64,000 nucleotides of DNA from Tannerellaceae bacterium (GTDB lineage: Bacteria; Bacteroidota; Bacteroidia; Bacteroidales; Tannerellaceae), in assembly GCA_031270665.1 (NCBI GenBank), contig JAISXD010000050.1, positions 1 to 64,000 on the forward strand, written 5' to 3'. The position numbers and the translations under genes were made by a program. A model generated the notes under the pieces. The model was given only the letters and a program-made list of their open reading frames with translations. It ran no database searches and was not told the origin of the DNA. Positions 9,472 through 18,104 of the stretch are shown here, one piece after another. Every line of letters starts with the position of its first letter. The first letter of the stretch is position 1.

Positions 9472-10653
9472 ATGGAGCGGTTCTTTGTATTTAATTTTCC
9501 TGAATTGATAGCAATAGGCAGTGTTATTGCACTATTGATAGTACAGTTGTTATATTATGTGATAAGTTATAGCCGTCCTTATAAGAAGATGAAGATACGG
9601 GCGGCGGATAAGAATAGCGAAACGGAAACTACCCAGCCGGTATCTGTTATTGTTTATACCAAGAACGAATCGTATAATCTCAAAAAATATCTGCCGTCGC
9701 TTTTGTCGCAGGATTATCCTTCGTATGAAGTAATCGTTATAAACGATGGTTCTACCGACGAAAGCGATGATGTGCTCAAACTCTTTGAACATGATTATAA
9801 GCATTTGTATCATACGTTTATCCCGCAGGAGTCAAAATATCTCAGTCGTAGGAAACTGTCTCTTACCCTTGGAATAAAAGCGGCAAAGAATGACATCCTT
9901 TTATTTACGGAAGCCGATTGCCATCCTGTCAGTAAAGACTGGATCCGGGCGATGACTCAAAATTACACAAACGACGTAAGCCTCGTTTTAGGTTTTTGTG
10001 CATACACGGGAGGGAAAGGGTTTCTCCATAAACTGATCTCCTATGATAATTTGATAAATGGGCTGGAATATATATCATCCGCCCTGAAGAATAATCCGTT
10101 TGGAGGAAATGGCAAAAACCTGTCGTACCGGAGGCGGTTGTTCTTTGAGCATAAAGGATTCAGTAAATCCTTGAGCCTTCATGCAGGAGATGATGATTTA
10201 TTTGTTAACGAAACAGCCAACGGCCTGAATACGCAGGTGGAATATTCAAAAAAAAGTATTACGAAAATGGCGCCGGTTGAACGGTTTGCTATCTGGAAAA
10301 GTATGAAAATATCCCGTGCTGCAACACAACATCATTACAAAGGCCGGCAGTTGTTTTTCTATCGAATGGAAAAGGCTGCCTCTCTCTTGTTTTTACTTGC
10401 CGTTGTTATTTCAATTGTTTTGGGATTAGCGAGAAATCTTGTTGTAAGCGGAATAGCGCTGGTATGTTATATGTTATTGTTTACAACAAAAGCTGTTGTA
10501 TTGAAGAGGTCGGCTACTATGTTACAACAAAAAATAAGTATCGCCCTCTTGCCTCTGTTAGAAATAATCCAGCCCTTATTCGATCTATACATTTATATAT
10601 ATAGGGTATTCAGAGGTAAAAAAGATTATACTTTTACAATCAGTAATAAGTAA
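9472..10653 (+). CDS. Family 2 glycosyltransferase, membrane-bound
   Basis: A 393-residue processive-type or lipid-linked GT-A enzyme. An N-terminal membrane helix (about 10-32) is followed by the GT2 domain (about 58-290): VIVYTKNESYNLKKYLPSLL, the INDGSTDES nucleotide motif and FTEADCHP as the DXD-like site. Two or three membrane helices sit near 300-370. The acceptor and sugar are unknown; a cell-envelope glycan is likely. It follows lysA by 8 bp and converges with the LolC/E-like permease. Confidence 0.85.
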   Translation: MERFFVFNFPELIAIGSVIALLIVQLLYYVISYSRPYKKMKIRAADKNSETETTQPVSVIVYTKNESYNLKKYLPSLLSQDYPSYEVIVINDGSTDESDDVLKLFEHDYKHLYHTFIPQESKYLSRRKLSLTLGIKAAKNDILLFTEADCHPVSKDWIRAMTQNYTNDVSLVLGFCAYTGGKGFLHKLISYDNLINGLEYISSALKNNPFGGNGKNLSYRRRLFFEHKGFSKSLSLHAGDDDLFVNETANGLNTQVEYSKKSITKMAPVERFAIWKSMKISRAATQHHYKGRQLFFYRMEKAASLLFLLAVVISIVLGLARNLVVSGIALVCYMLLFTTKAVVLKRSATMLQQKISIALLPLLEIIQPLFDLYIYIYRVFRGKKDYTFTISNK

Positions 10654-10669
10654 TCTGTAAGGGCCTTGC

Positions 10670-11917
10670 TTATTCAAAACGTATACTCCGCGCCGGTTCT
10701 ATTTTACTTATCAGGTTGGAAGCCCCCAGCATCATTAACATAGATGCAGCCAATGTTCCTATATTTAGTAAGATAAGCGACTGGAGACTTAAACTTATAG
10801 GGACGGCGTCTAAGTAATAAGTCGCCGGTTCTAACTTTATAAGATGTGTGTAATGTTGTATGGTGCAGAGGAGTATCCCCACGATATTCCCCCATAGCAT
10901 CCCTTTTCCGATAAGAAAGAAGGAGATATATAAGAATACCTTGCGAATGCCGGCATTACTATGCCCTAATGCTTTGAGGATACCAATCATGTTTGTTCGC
11001 TCCAGAATGATAATGAGTAATCCCGATATCATTGTAAAACCGGCAACGGTCAGTATGATGATGATGATGATAACTACGTTCATATCCAACACATCCAGCC
11101 AGTTAAATATCATTGGATTCAGGTCTTTCACGGAACGGACGAAATAGGTGTTTCCCAGCCGGTCGGTTTTTTCCGCCATATAGAAGAAAAGGTCTTCAGC
11201 TATTTGATCCAGCTTATCGTAGTCATCAACCAATAATTCCAGGCCGCTTGCCTGGTCGTTATCCCATCCGTTTAACCGGCGAACCTGCTTAATGTCGCAT
11301 ATAACAAATAACTCATCATAATCCGTAAAGCCGGTTTCGTAAATTCCGGTTATCGTAAATCTGCGCGCCCTTATGTCTTCCTGTACAAAATAGGAGAGAA
11401 AAGAATCGCCTACCGTTAATTGCAGTAAATTGGCCAGGTATCGCGAGATAATTACATCCGTCGTGTTTTTCTTCGGGTCGATCGTAAACAGTTCTCCTTC
11501 TTTCAAGTTGTTGCGGAAGAACGCCCAATCAAATTGCTCATCAACTCCTTTGAGGATAATTCCCTGAAAATCCGTTGCTGTTTTTAATATTCCGGGTTTG
11601 GTAGCATAGGGTTCTACATGGCGTATGCCCGGATAAGCGTATAATTCGTCCATCAATGTATCGCTTATAGCAACAGGGGTGGATTCATAGGAAGTATTGC
11701 TGTCGAAATTAGTTAGTTGGATGTGAGAACCGAATCCGATTACTTTATTCCGCACTTCTTTCTTAAAACCGATAATAATGGCAATCGAAAGAATCATAAC
11801 GGCCAATCCCAATGAGATCCCTATCATAGCTATGCGAACAGCCGGAGGCGTAACCTGTTGGCCACCCTCTTTACTGAAATGGATTCTTTTCGCTATGAAG
11901 AGTTCGAAATTTCTCAT
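10670..11917 (-). CDS. ABC transporter permease, LolC/LolE (FtsX) family
   Basis: A 415-residue permease with one N-terminal membrane helix (about 28-50), a large periplasmic MacB-like core domain (about 55-265) and three C-terminal helices (about 270-300, 318-345, 370-395). This is the type VII ABC topology of lipoprotein-releasing LolC/E. The N-terminus MRNFELFIAKRIHF is typical of the Bacteroidota members. No ATPase gene is adjacent. Its start overlaps the stop of the upstream aminotransferase gene by 4 bp (ATGA), implying translational coupling. Confidence 0.85.
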   Translation of the reverse strand: MRNFELFIAKRIHFSKEGGQQVTPPAVRIAMIGISLGLAVMILSIAIIIGFKKEVRNKVIGFGSHIQLTNFDSNTSYESTPVAISDTLMDELYAYPGIRHVEPYATKPGILKTATDFQGIILKGVDEQFDWAFFRNNLKEGELFTIDPKKNTTDVIISRYLANLLQLTVGDSFLSYFVQEDIRARRFTITGIYETGFTDYDELFVICDIKQVRRLNGWDNDQASGLELLVDDYDKLDQIAEDLFFYMAEKTDRLGNTYFVRSVKDLNPMIFNWLDVLDMNVVIIIIIILTVAGFTMISGLLIIILERTNMIGILKALGHSNAGIRKVFLYISFFLIGKGMLWGNIVGILLCTIQHYTHLIKLEPATYYLDAVPISLSLQSLILLNIGTLAASMLMMLGASNLISKIEPARSIRFE

Positions 11918-13107
11918 GATTGATTATATCTTTCCAATGCTTTTTCTAATACCGTCAGCGCTTTAGCCAGGTCTTCCTTATTTAAGACATAAGCAATACG
12001 CACCTGATCTTGCCCGATATCGGGCGTTGTATAGAAACCCGAAGCCGGTGCCATCATAACGGTTTGCCCTTCATATTCAAATTCGCTCAAACACCAAGCG
12101 CAAAATTTATCGGCGTTATCAACGGGAAGTTTAGCCACCGTATAAAAGGCGCCCATAGGCAGAGGAGAATAACATCCCGGAATACGGTTCAACCCTTCGA
12201 TAAGAAAATCCCGGCGTTGAATATATTCATTATATACCTCATGCATATATGACTCCGGAGTGCCAAGAGACGCCTCGGCAATGATTTGGCCAATTAACGG
12301 CGGACTTAATCTTGCCTGGCACCATTTCATTACATTTTCCCTGATCTGTACGTTCTTTGTAATAAGGGCTCCTATGCGTATGCCACATTCGCTATATCGT
12401 TTGGATACGGAGTCTACCAATACTACATTATTTTCTATTCCTTTTAAATGGAAAGAAGAGATATAAGGGACATCCGTATAACAAAACTCGCGGTATACCT
12501 CGTCTGAGAAAAGGAACAGGTCATATTTCTTTACGATATCGCGTATTTGGTACATCTCCTCTTGTGTGTAGAGGTAACCTGTCGGATTATTCGGGTTACA
12601 TATCAGGATGGCCTTTGTTTTAGGGGTGATCAAAGCCTCAAATTTATCCATGGAAGGGAGGGCGAAACCATCTTCAATGTGCGAGGGGATTGTTTTAATT
12701 ACGGCGCCGCTTGAAATGGCAAAAGCCATGTAATTGGCATAAGCCGGTTCGGGGACAATAATTTCATCGCCGGGGTCAAGGCAGGCCATAAACGAAAAGA
12801 GAACGGCTTCCGAACCTCCGGTAGTGATGATAATATCTTCTACATTCACATGGATGTTGAACTTGGCGTAGTATTCTACTAATTTCTTACGAAAACTAAG
12901 GATACCTTCGCTGGGCGAATACTCCAACACTTTACGGTTTACATGCTTTAGGGATTCCATCGCGACTTGGGGCGTCGGCAAATCGGGCTGCCCGATATTC
13001 AGATGATATACTTTGATACCTTTTGCTTTAGCCTTATTGGCGAGCGGAACGAGCTTACGGATAGGGGAGGCCGGCATATTGACCCCCCGTTGTGAGATGT
13101 TGGGCAT
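11914..13107 (-). CDS. PLP-dependent class I aminotransferase (AspC-like)
   Basis: A fold-type I aminotransferase of 397 residues. The PLP lysine is in DSVSKRYSECGIRIG; other motifs are ICNPNNPTGYLY, the FSDEVYREF Asp-Tyr pair and a C-terminal QVRIAY with the substrate-carboxylate Arg. Substrate probably aspartate, aromatic or branched-chain amino acids; the sequence does not settle it. The promoter box TACATTTG lies 48 bp upstream. It overlaps the downstream permease gene by 4 bp. Confidence 0.88.
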   Translation of the reverse strand: MPNISQRGVNMPASPIRKLVPLANKAKAKGIKVYHLNIGQPDLPTPQVAMESLKHVNRKVLEYSPSEGILSFRKKLVEYYAKFNIHVNVEDIIITTGGSEAVLFSFMACLDPGDEIIVPEPAYANYMAFAISSGAVIKTIPSHIEDGFALPSMDKFEALITPKTKAILICNPNNPTGYLYTQEEMYQIRDIVKKYDLFLFSDEVYREFCYTDVPYISSFHLKGIENNVVLVDSVSKRYSECGIRIGALITKNVQIRENVMKWCQARLSPPLIGQIIAEASLGTPESYMHEVYNEYIQRRDFLIEGLNRIPGCYSPLPMGAFYTVAKLPVDNADKFCAWCLSEFEYEGQTVMMAPASGFYTTPDIGQDQVRIAYVLNKEDLAKALTVLEKALERYNQS

Positions 13108-13155
13108 TTTGTAATAATTAGTAATTAAAAATGACTATTCGATTAAAAAATGGCA

Positions 13156-13163
13156 CAAATGTA
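13156..13163 (-). promoter_or_regulatory. -7 box of the aminotransferase-permease unit
   Basis: TACATTTG on the minus strand fits TAnnTTTG and lies 48 bp before the aminotransferase ATG. Confidence 0.5.
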
Positions 13164-13190
13164 ACGATTTATTAGTGATTAAGCAATAGA

Positions 13191-14090
13191 TTAAATTCTG
13201 GGAGGGGGAGAATCTTTACTGGCATGCATCGTTGACACAAAAGCATTTGAATCGATCGCTTTTATCTCATTTTTAAGACGTGGAAGGTCTTTACGTTCGG
13301 CTATGGTAAATATAATTTCCTTTTCTTTCCCTTCATACATGCCTTTACCATGCAGGAAGGTTCCCCTCATGCCCATTCTGTCAACAATAAGTTCTTTGAT
13401 TTCTTGTGTTTTGGCCGAGACAATAAAGACAGCCCGGTTCGGATTTTCCGTTTGAAACATTTCCACCACTTTTCCATACACAAAAATAGTAAACCAGGAG
13501 TATAAAGGAACAGCCCAATCCCGGAATACAAGTAAACCCAATAATACAATGGCGGAGTCGAGCAGAATGATCGTATTGCTTACCTTTATATTGGTATCCA
13601 GCGCAATAACCCTTGCCAATACGTCTGTCCCCGCACTTGTACTGTGCGCCCTGAATACGCAGGTTACGCCCAATCCCAGAATAGCTCCCCCATAGAAACA
13701 GGCTATAAACCGGTCGTTCTCCACTAAAGGCGTATCGCCCAGCAGAAAGGATAACGAATCGGTAAAGACGGAGATCAATAAGAATGTTACGATAGTTTTA
13801 GGGCCGGAAGACAGCCCCAACTTCTTCATGGCCAATATCAGCAATGGTATATTAAAGCACAGCGCCATAACCCCCATGGGCAACCCGTCCGGAAAAAACG
13901 GAAACATCCCTTTCGTCACATAATGAATGACAATAGAAATACCATACACCCCTCCGGGAACAATTTTATAAGGAGCAAGGAATACCACATAACTTAACGC
14001 TTGCAAAAAGGAACCGATGATAATCAATGAATAATCGCCTGTTGTTTGTTTCAGCGTAGCGTTGGCGGATAATAGTCGTTTTTGTGTCAT
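13191..14090 (-). CDS. YitT family membrane protein
   Basis: A 299-residue protein with five or six membrane helices (about 20-200) and a C-terminal cytoplasmic DUF2179 domain (about 215-290; VFIVSAKTQEIKELIVDRMGMRGTFLHGKGMY). This is the YitT arrangement. Function in the family is poorly known. It has its own TAACTTTG promoter box and is divergent from the NlpC/P60 gene. Confidence 0.85.
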   Translation of the reverse strand: MTQKRLLSANATLKQTTGDYSLIIIGSFLQALSYVVFLAPYKIVPGGVYGISIVIHYVTKGMFPFFPDGLPMGVMALCFNIPLLILAMKKLGLSSGPKTIVTFLLISVFTDSLSFLLGDTPLVENDRFIACFYGGAILGLGVTCVFRAHSTSAGTDVLARVIALDTNIKVSNTIILLDSAIVLLGLLVFRDWAVPLYSWFTIFVYGKVVEMFQTENPNRAVFIVSAKTQEIKELIVDRMGMRGTFLHGKGMYEGKEKEIIFTIAERKDLPRLKNEIKAIDSNAFVSTMHASKDSPPPRI

Positions 14091-14130
14091 GATTTAATTG
14101 TTACTTTTGAACTGCAATTATACAGAGGGG

Positions 14131-14138
14131 CAAAGTTA
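14131..14138 (-). promoter_or_regulatory. -7 box of the YitT gene
   Basis: TAACTTTG on the minus strand, an exact TAnnTTTG match, 41 bp before the ATG. Confidence 0.6.
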
Positions 14139-14223
14139 CCATTTTTTTAAAGGCATTACTAAACGGATAAACTATTTCTTGCATATTTTCAACTTTCGGG
14201 AGCTGAATAATTACATATTTTTT

Positions 14224-14231
14224 TATGTTTG
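14224..14231 (+). promoter_or_regulatory. -7 box of the NlpC/P60 gene
   Basis: TATGTTTG fits TAnnTTTG. It overlaps the TTG at 14229 that the ORF track uses as the start, which argues that translation begins at the ATG 14253 instead. Confidence 0.6.
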
Positions 14232-14252
14232 CATGAAACAATAAACCAACGG

Positions 14253-14774
14253 ATGAGAAAGAAGCAGGCTTTCGTTATTTTATCTTTTATCGTAGCCTTA
14301 TTGGCTACTTCTTGCGGAACGGCTAAGCATGTCCCGGCTGAAGCGAATACGCCAAAAGAACTATCCCGCAAGTTGGGTTTGCCGGTTACCAATAGAGATA
14401 ATTTGCATTTATATACGGAAGTATCCAAATGGCTGGGAGTAAGACATAAATATGGAGGAAATACCCGGAGGGGCGTTGATTGTTCGGGCTTGGTGGTGCA
14501 AATTTATACGGAAATTTACAGAAAGAAATTAAAACGTTCTTCTGCCGACATGCTAAAGTATAACTGCAAAAAAGTAAGCAGGGGAAAATTACGGGAAGGC
14601 GATCTGGTATTTTTCAGGACAGGCAGCGGTAAGAAAAATATCCCGAATCATGTGGGGGTTTATCTTAAAAATCAACATTTTGTACATGCGAGCACCTCCC
14701 GGGGCGTTATTGTAAGCGATTTGAACGACCCTTATTATTTACGAAACTGGATAACCGGCGGAAGGGTAAAATAA
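14253..14774 (+). CDS. NlpC/P60 family lipoprotein (peptidoglycan endopeptidase)
   Basis: A secreted cysteine peptidase of 173 residues that probably cleaves peptide stems of peptidoglycan. The start at 14253 gives MRKKQAFVILSF, a signal peptide and lipobox LLATSC (Cys21). The track's TTG start lies inside the promoter box. The catalytic Cys77 is in GVDCSGLV and the His in PNHVGVY; HFVHAS and the C-terminal YYLRNWITGGR are typical of single-domain Bacteroidota members. It is monocistronic, followed by a 301-bp gap that contains the 22-bp palindrome array. Confidence 0.9.
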   Translation: MRKKQAFVILSFIVALLATSCGTAKHVPAEANTPKELSRKLGLPVTNRDNLHLYTEVSKWLGVRHKYGGNTRRGVDCSGLVVQIYTEIYRKKLKRSSADMLKYNCKKVSRGKLREGDLVFFRTGSGKKNIPNHVGVYLKNQHFVHASTSRGVIVSDLNDPYYLRNWITGGRVK

Positions 14775-14873
14775 CTGTAATACATCCTCCTATGCGGTAT
14801 CTTCCTGAGGGAACGAATACCTGAAAAGTAAGGTTTTAAATGAAAGAATGAAAAATAAGGCAACCTTTTGTTT

Positions 14874-14961
14874 GCCGACAATTATCAGTAAAATTATCGA
14901 TAATTGTCGTTTATTCTGCCGACAATTGTCAACAGGCTTGCCGATAATTATCGGCAAGCGA
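14874..14961. repeat. Array of four 22-bp units with palindromic core
   Basis: Four copies of a 13-bp core begin at 14874, 14896, 14918 and 14940, exactly 22 bp apart: GCCGACAATTATC, ATCGATAATTGTC, GCCGACAATTGTC, GCCGATAATTATC. The core is palindromic around AATT. The last copy is part of a perfect 22-bp palindrome (14937-14958). Copies one and two form an 11-bp inverted repeat (CGACAATTATC/GATAATTGTCG). Linkers differ. The array fills the gap between the NlpC/P60 gene and serS; the remaining gap sequence shows nothing else but the serS promoter. Confidence 0.8.
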
Positions 14962-15042
14962 TTTTATTCAATATCCATTTGCAACAGATTATGTAAGAAA
15001 AATACTTTTGATTAACAAGTATGTTATTTTCTTAATATTGCT

Positions 15043-15050
15043 TACCTTTG
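15043..15050 (+). promoter_or_regulatory. -7 box of serS
   Basis: TACCTTTG fits TAnnTTTG, 25 bp before the serS ATG. No T-box is expected in this phylum and none was seen. Confidence 0.55.
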
Positions 15051-15075
15051 TTTCCTCAAATTAAACATAGACGAT

Positions 15076-16347
15076 ATGTTGACGATTAAAGTTATCATTG
15101 AAAATAAAGATGAGGTAATCCGTAAATTGGCTAAAAAGCATTTTGATGCGAAAGAAATAATTGACCGGATTATAGAATTAGATAGAACGCGCAGGGAGAC
15201 GCAACAGCAACTGGATGCCAACCTGGCTGAAGTAAATAGCCTGTCGAAAGCGATTGGCGGGTTGATGAAGGATGGTAAGAAAGCCGAAGCCGAAGCTGCC
15301 CGTTTGCATGTGGCAGAAATGAAAGAGGGCAATAAAATCCTTGATGAAACAAAAAATTCGGCGGAACAACAACTATATGAACTTCTGGTATTAATACCTA
15401 ATCTGCCGCACGATTCTGTTCCCGAAGGCAAAGGGGCGGAAGATAATGAAATCGTAAAACAAGGCGGAGTTGTTCCCGGACTTGAAGAAGACGCCCTGCC
15501 TCATTGGGACTTGGCGAAGAAATATGATTTGATAGACTTTGAGCTTGGCGTGAAAATAACAGGCGCCGGTTTTCCTGTATATAAAGGATATGGTTGTCGT
15601 TTGCAACGGGCATTAATTAATTTTTTCCTTGATAATGCGCGTGAAGCCGGTTATCTGGAAATCCAGCCTCCTTATATGGTGAATGCCGACTCCGGATATG
15701 GAACCGGGCAATTGCCCGACAAGGAAGGGCAGATGTATCACGCTACGCAGGATGATCTGTATCTTATCCCGACGGCAGAAGTTCCGGTAACCAATATTTA
15801 TCGTGATGTGATATTGAATGAAACCGATTTACCGGTTATGAATACAGCCTATTCCGCTTGTTTTCGCCGCGAAGCCGGTTCATACGGTAAAGACGTACGT
15901 GGGCTGAACCGTCTGCACCAGTTTGATAAAGTAGAGATTGTCCGTATAGATAAACCCGGACATTCTTATCAATCTTTACAGGAGATGGTTGATTATGTGC
16001 AGTCATTGGTAGACAAACTGGAATTACCCTGGCGTATCCTTCGTTTATGTGGCGGGGATATGAGTTTTACTTCTGCTTTGACATTCGATTTCGAAGTATA
16101 TTCCGCCGCTCAGAGACGGTGGCTGGAAATTAGCTCGGTATCTAATTTTGAAGCTTATCAGGCCAACCGGCTGAAATGTCGTTATCGCGATGATAACAAA
16201 AAGATACAGTTATGCCATACGTTAAACGGCAGCGCTTTGGCTTTGCCCCGTATCGTTGCGGCGCTTCTGGAAAACAATCAAACCCCGAACGGAATCCGAA
16301 TGCCTCAGGCGTTGATTCCGTATACCGGATTTAATGTAATAAAATAA
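15076..16347 (+). CDS. serS: Seryl-tRNA synthetase
   Basis: Class II aminoacyl-tRNA synthetase that charges tRNA-Ser. At 423 residues it has full length. The N-terminal coiled-coil tRNA-binding arm spans about 1-110; the catalytic core has class II motif 2 (FRREAGSYGKDVRGLNRLHQFDKVE) and motif 3 (NGSALALPRIVAALLE). A clear hairpin terminator follows at 16369. Confidence 0.97.
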   Translation: MLTIKVIIENKDEVIRKLAKKHFDAKEIIDRIIELDRTRRETQQQLDANLAEVNSLSKAIGGLMKDGKKAEAEAARLHVAEMKEGNKILDETKNSAEQQLYELLVLIPNLPHDSVPEGKGAEDNEIVKQGGVVPGLEEDALPHWDLAKKYDLIDFELGVKITGAGFPVYKGYGCRLQRALINFFLDNAREAGYLEIQPPYMVNADSGYGTGQLPDKEGQMYHATQDDLYLIPTAEVPVTNIYRDVILNETDLPVMNTAYSACFRREAGSYGKDVRGLNRLHQFDKVEIVRIDKPGHSYQSLQEMVDYVQSLVDKLELPWRILRLCGGDMSFTSALTFDFEVYSAAQRRWLEISSVSNFEAYQANRLKCRYRDDNKKIQLCHTLNGSALALPRIVAALLENNQTPNGIRMPQALIPYTGFNVIK

Positions 16348-16368
16348 ATGGGAATAATAAAAAAATGT

Positions 16369-16396
16369 ATTGCTGCGTTTGCAGCAATTTTTCTTT
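16369..16396 (+). terminator. Intrinsic terminator after serS
   Basis: Perfect 8-bp stem ATTGCTGC/GCAGCAAT with a GTTT loop, followed by TTTTTCTTT, 22 bp after the serS stop codon. Confidence 0.75.
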
Positions 16397-16424
16397 CTCC
16401 GGCAACCATTAAACAGATACTTAT

Positions 16425-17069
16425 ATGAACAGATTATTCGACAAATTAAAGCCAAAGGAAAACAAGTTTTTTCTGCAGTTGCACGAAATGGGCGAAATCA
16501 TAATTAAGGCGTCCGACTTAATTATAGAATGTGTAAAGGTGACAAACCACGCTGACGCCGTGCGTTATAATAAACAAATTAAAGAATTGGAACATAAGGC
16601 CGATAGTGTACAAAACCAGATCTTTGAAGAATTGAATAATACGTTTATCACCCCTTTCGACCGCGAGGATATTAACAACCTTTCGTCGAAGATGGATGAT
16701 ATCATGGATTTGATAAACAGTTGTTCAAAGCGTATCGTATTATATAATCCGAAAAGAATACCTGAGAATGCCACAGAATTAGCTGTCCTGCTGCGCGAAT
16801 CGGTAGGTTATCTTGTGCTGGCTGTGGAAGAACTTGATTCTTTTAAGAAAAGACCGGATAAAATAAAGGAATATTGCGCACAATTAGACCAGGCGGAAAA
16901 GAAGGCTGACGATGTATATGAACATTTCCTTATTGATCTGTTTGCGAATGAAAAAGACGCCATTGAAGTGATTAAGCTGAAAGATATACTTCACGAACTT
17001 GAACGGGCTACCGATGCATCCGAATCCGTTGGTAAGATTATTAGAACGGTTATTATTAAGTATTCCTGA
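16425..17069 (+). CDS. DUF47 family (PhoU-like) phosphate transport accessory protein
   Basis: A 214-residue all-helical protein of the DUF47/PhoU-like family, with KELEHKADSVQNQIFEELNNTFITPFDREDI typical of the N-terminal helices and the conserved C-terminal LKDILHELERATDASE. Family members regulate the low-affinity Pit phosphate transporter, and pit follows here after 11 bp. It probably has a metal-binding acidic cluster as in PhoU. Function is inferred from this pairing. Confidence 0.9.
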   Translation: MNRLFDKLKPKENKFFLQLHEMGEIIIKASDLIIECVKVTNHADAVRYNKQIKELEHKADSVQNQIFEELNNTFITPFDREDINNLSSKMDDIMDLINSCSKRIVLYNPKRIPENATELAVLLRESVGYLVLAVEELDSFKKRPDKIKEYCAQLDQAEKKADDVYEHFLIDLFANEKDAIEVIKLKDILHELERATDASESVGKIIRTVIIKYS

Positions 17070-17080
17070 ACTGAAATAAA

Positions 17081-18085
17081 ATGACTTTATTAATAATAGT
17101 TATCGTTTTAGCCTTATTGTTCGATTATATAAATGGCTTTCATGATGCTGCCAATTCTATAGCGACGATTGTCTCGACAAAGGTGCTTACGCCTTTCCAT
17201 GCTGTACTTTGGGCTGCCTTTTTTAATTTTGTGGCGTTCTTTATCGCTAAGTTTATTATTGGCGAATTTGGTATTGCCAATACGGTTGCCAAAACGGTTT
17301 TACCGCAATTTATCACGTTGCCGGTTATTTTTTCGGGCTTGATTGCCGCCATTGCCTGGAATCTGCTCACCTGGTGGTTGGGGATACCGTCGTCGTCGTC
17401 GCACACCTTGATCGGTGGATTTGCCGGAGCCGCCATTGCAAGCGCCGGATTTAGTTCTATTCAAGGATTGGTGATCATTAAAATTGCCGCATTTATCTTT
17501 CTGGCGCCATTGATCGGTATGTTTATAGCCGTTATATTAACGTATCTTACCTTATATTTCTGGAGAAATGCCAGGCCTCATAAAGCCGAAACATGGTTCA
17601 GGCGTTTGCAATTAGTTTCTTCCGCTCTTTTCAGCGTGGGGCATGGGCTCAATGACTCCCAGAAAGTAATGGGTATTATTGCCGCCGCCCTTTTTGCCGT
17701 TGGTGAAATAGCGGATATCGGCGACATTCCCGTTTGGGTACCTTTAGCCTGTTTTAGCATGATTGCCCTCGGAACGATGTCGGGCGGCTGGCGAATAGTA
17801 AAGACAGTAGGTACAAGAATAACGAAAGTAACCCCACTGGAAGGTGTTGTAGCCGAAACATCGGGAGCCATCACTCTTTTTATCACCGAAATCCTAAAGA
17901 TACCGGTAAGCACAACGCACACAATAACCGGGGCAATCATTGGAGTCGGCGCCGTTAAACGTCTCTCAGCCGTCCGTTGGGGAGTAACAAAAGACCTGTT
18001 AATAGCCTGGACACTCACCATCCCTGTAAGCGCCGTTATGGCAATGTTCATTTATTTTTTGTTGTCTTTCTTTGTTTTAGCATAA
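17081..18085 (+). CDS. pit: Inorganic phosphate transporter, PiT family
   Basis: A low-affinity phosphate permease of 334 residues with about ten membrane helices. Both PiT signature repeats are present: DYINGFHDAANSIATIVSTKVLTP near the N-terminus and SVGHGLNDSQKVMGI in the middle, with PSSSSHTLIGGF and PVSTTHTITGAI as the paired helix-hairpin motifs. It follows the DUF47 gene by 11 bp, so the two form a phosphate uptake pair. Confidence 0.94.
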   Translation: MTLLIIVIVLALLFDYINGFHDAANSIATIVSTKVLTPFHAVLWAAFFNFVAFFIAKFIIGEFGIANTVAKTVLPQFITLPVIFSGLIAAIAWNLLTWWLGIPSSSSHTLIGGFAGAAIASAGFSSIQGLVIIKIAAFIFLAPLIGMFIAVILTYLTLYFWRNARPHKAETWFRRLQLVSSALFSVGHGLNDSQKVMGIIAAALFAVGEIADIGDIPVWVPLACFSMIALGTMSGGWRIVKTVGTRITKVTPLEGVVAETSGAITLFITEILKIPVSTTHTITGAIIGVGAVKRLSAVRWGVTKDLLIAWTLTIPVSAVMAMFIYFLLSFFVLA

Positions 18086-18104
18086 TCTGGTTAAAGTAGT
18101 CAGA

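Noticed and set aside
14874-14961. Intrinsic terminator of the NlpC/P60 gene
   Set aside because: The palindromes have no T-run after the stems and repeat with fixed period; they lie 100 bp from the stop codon.
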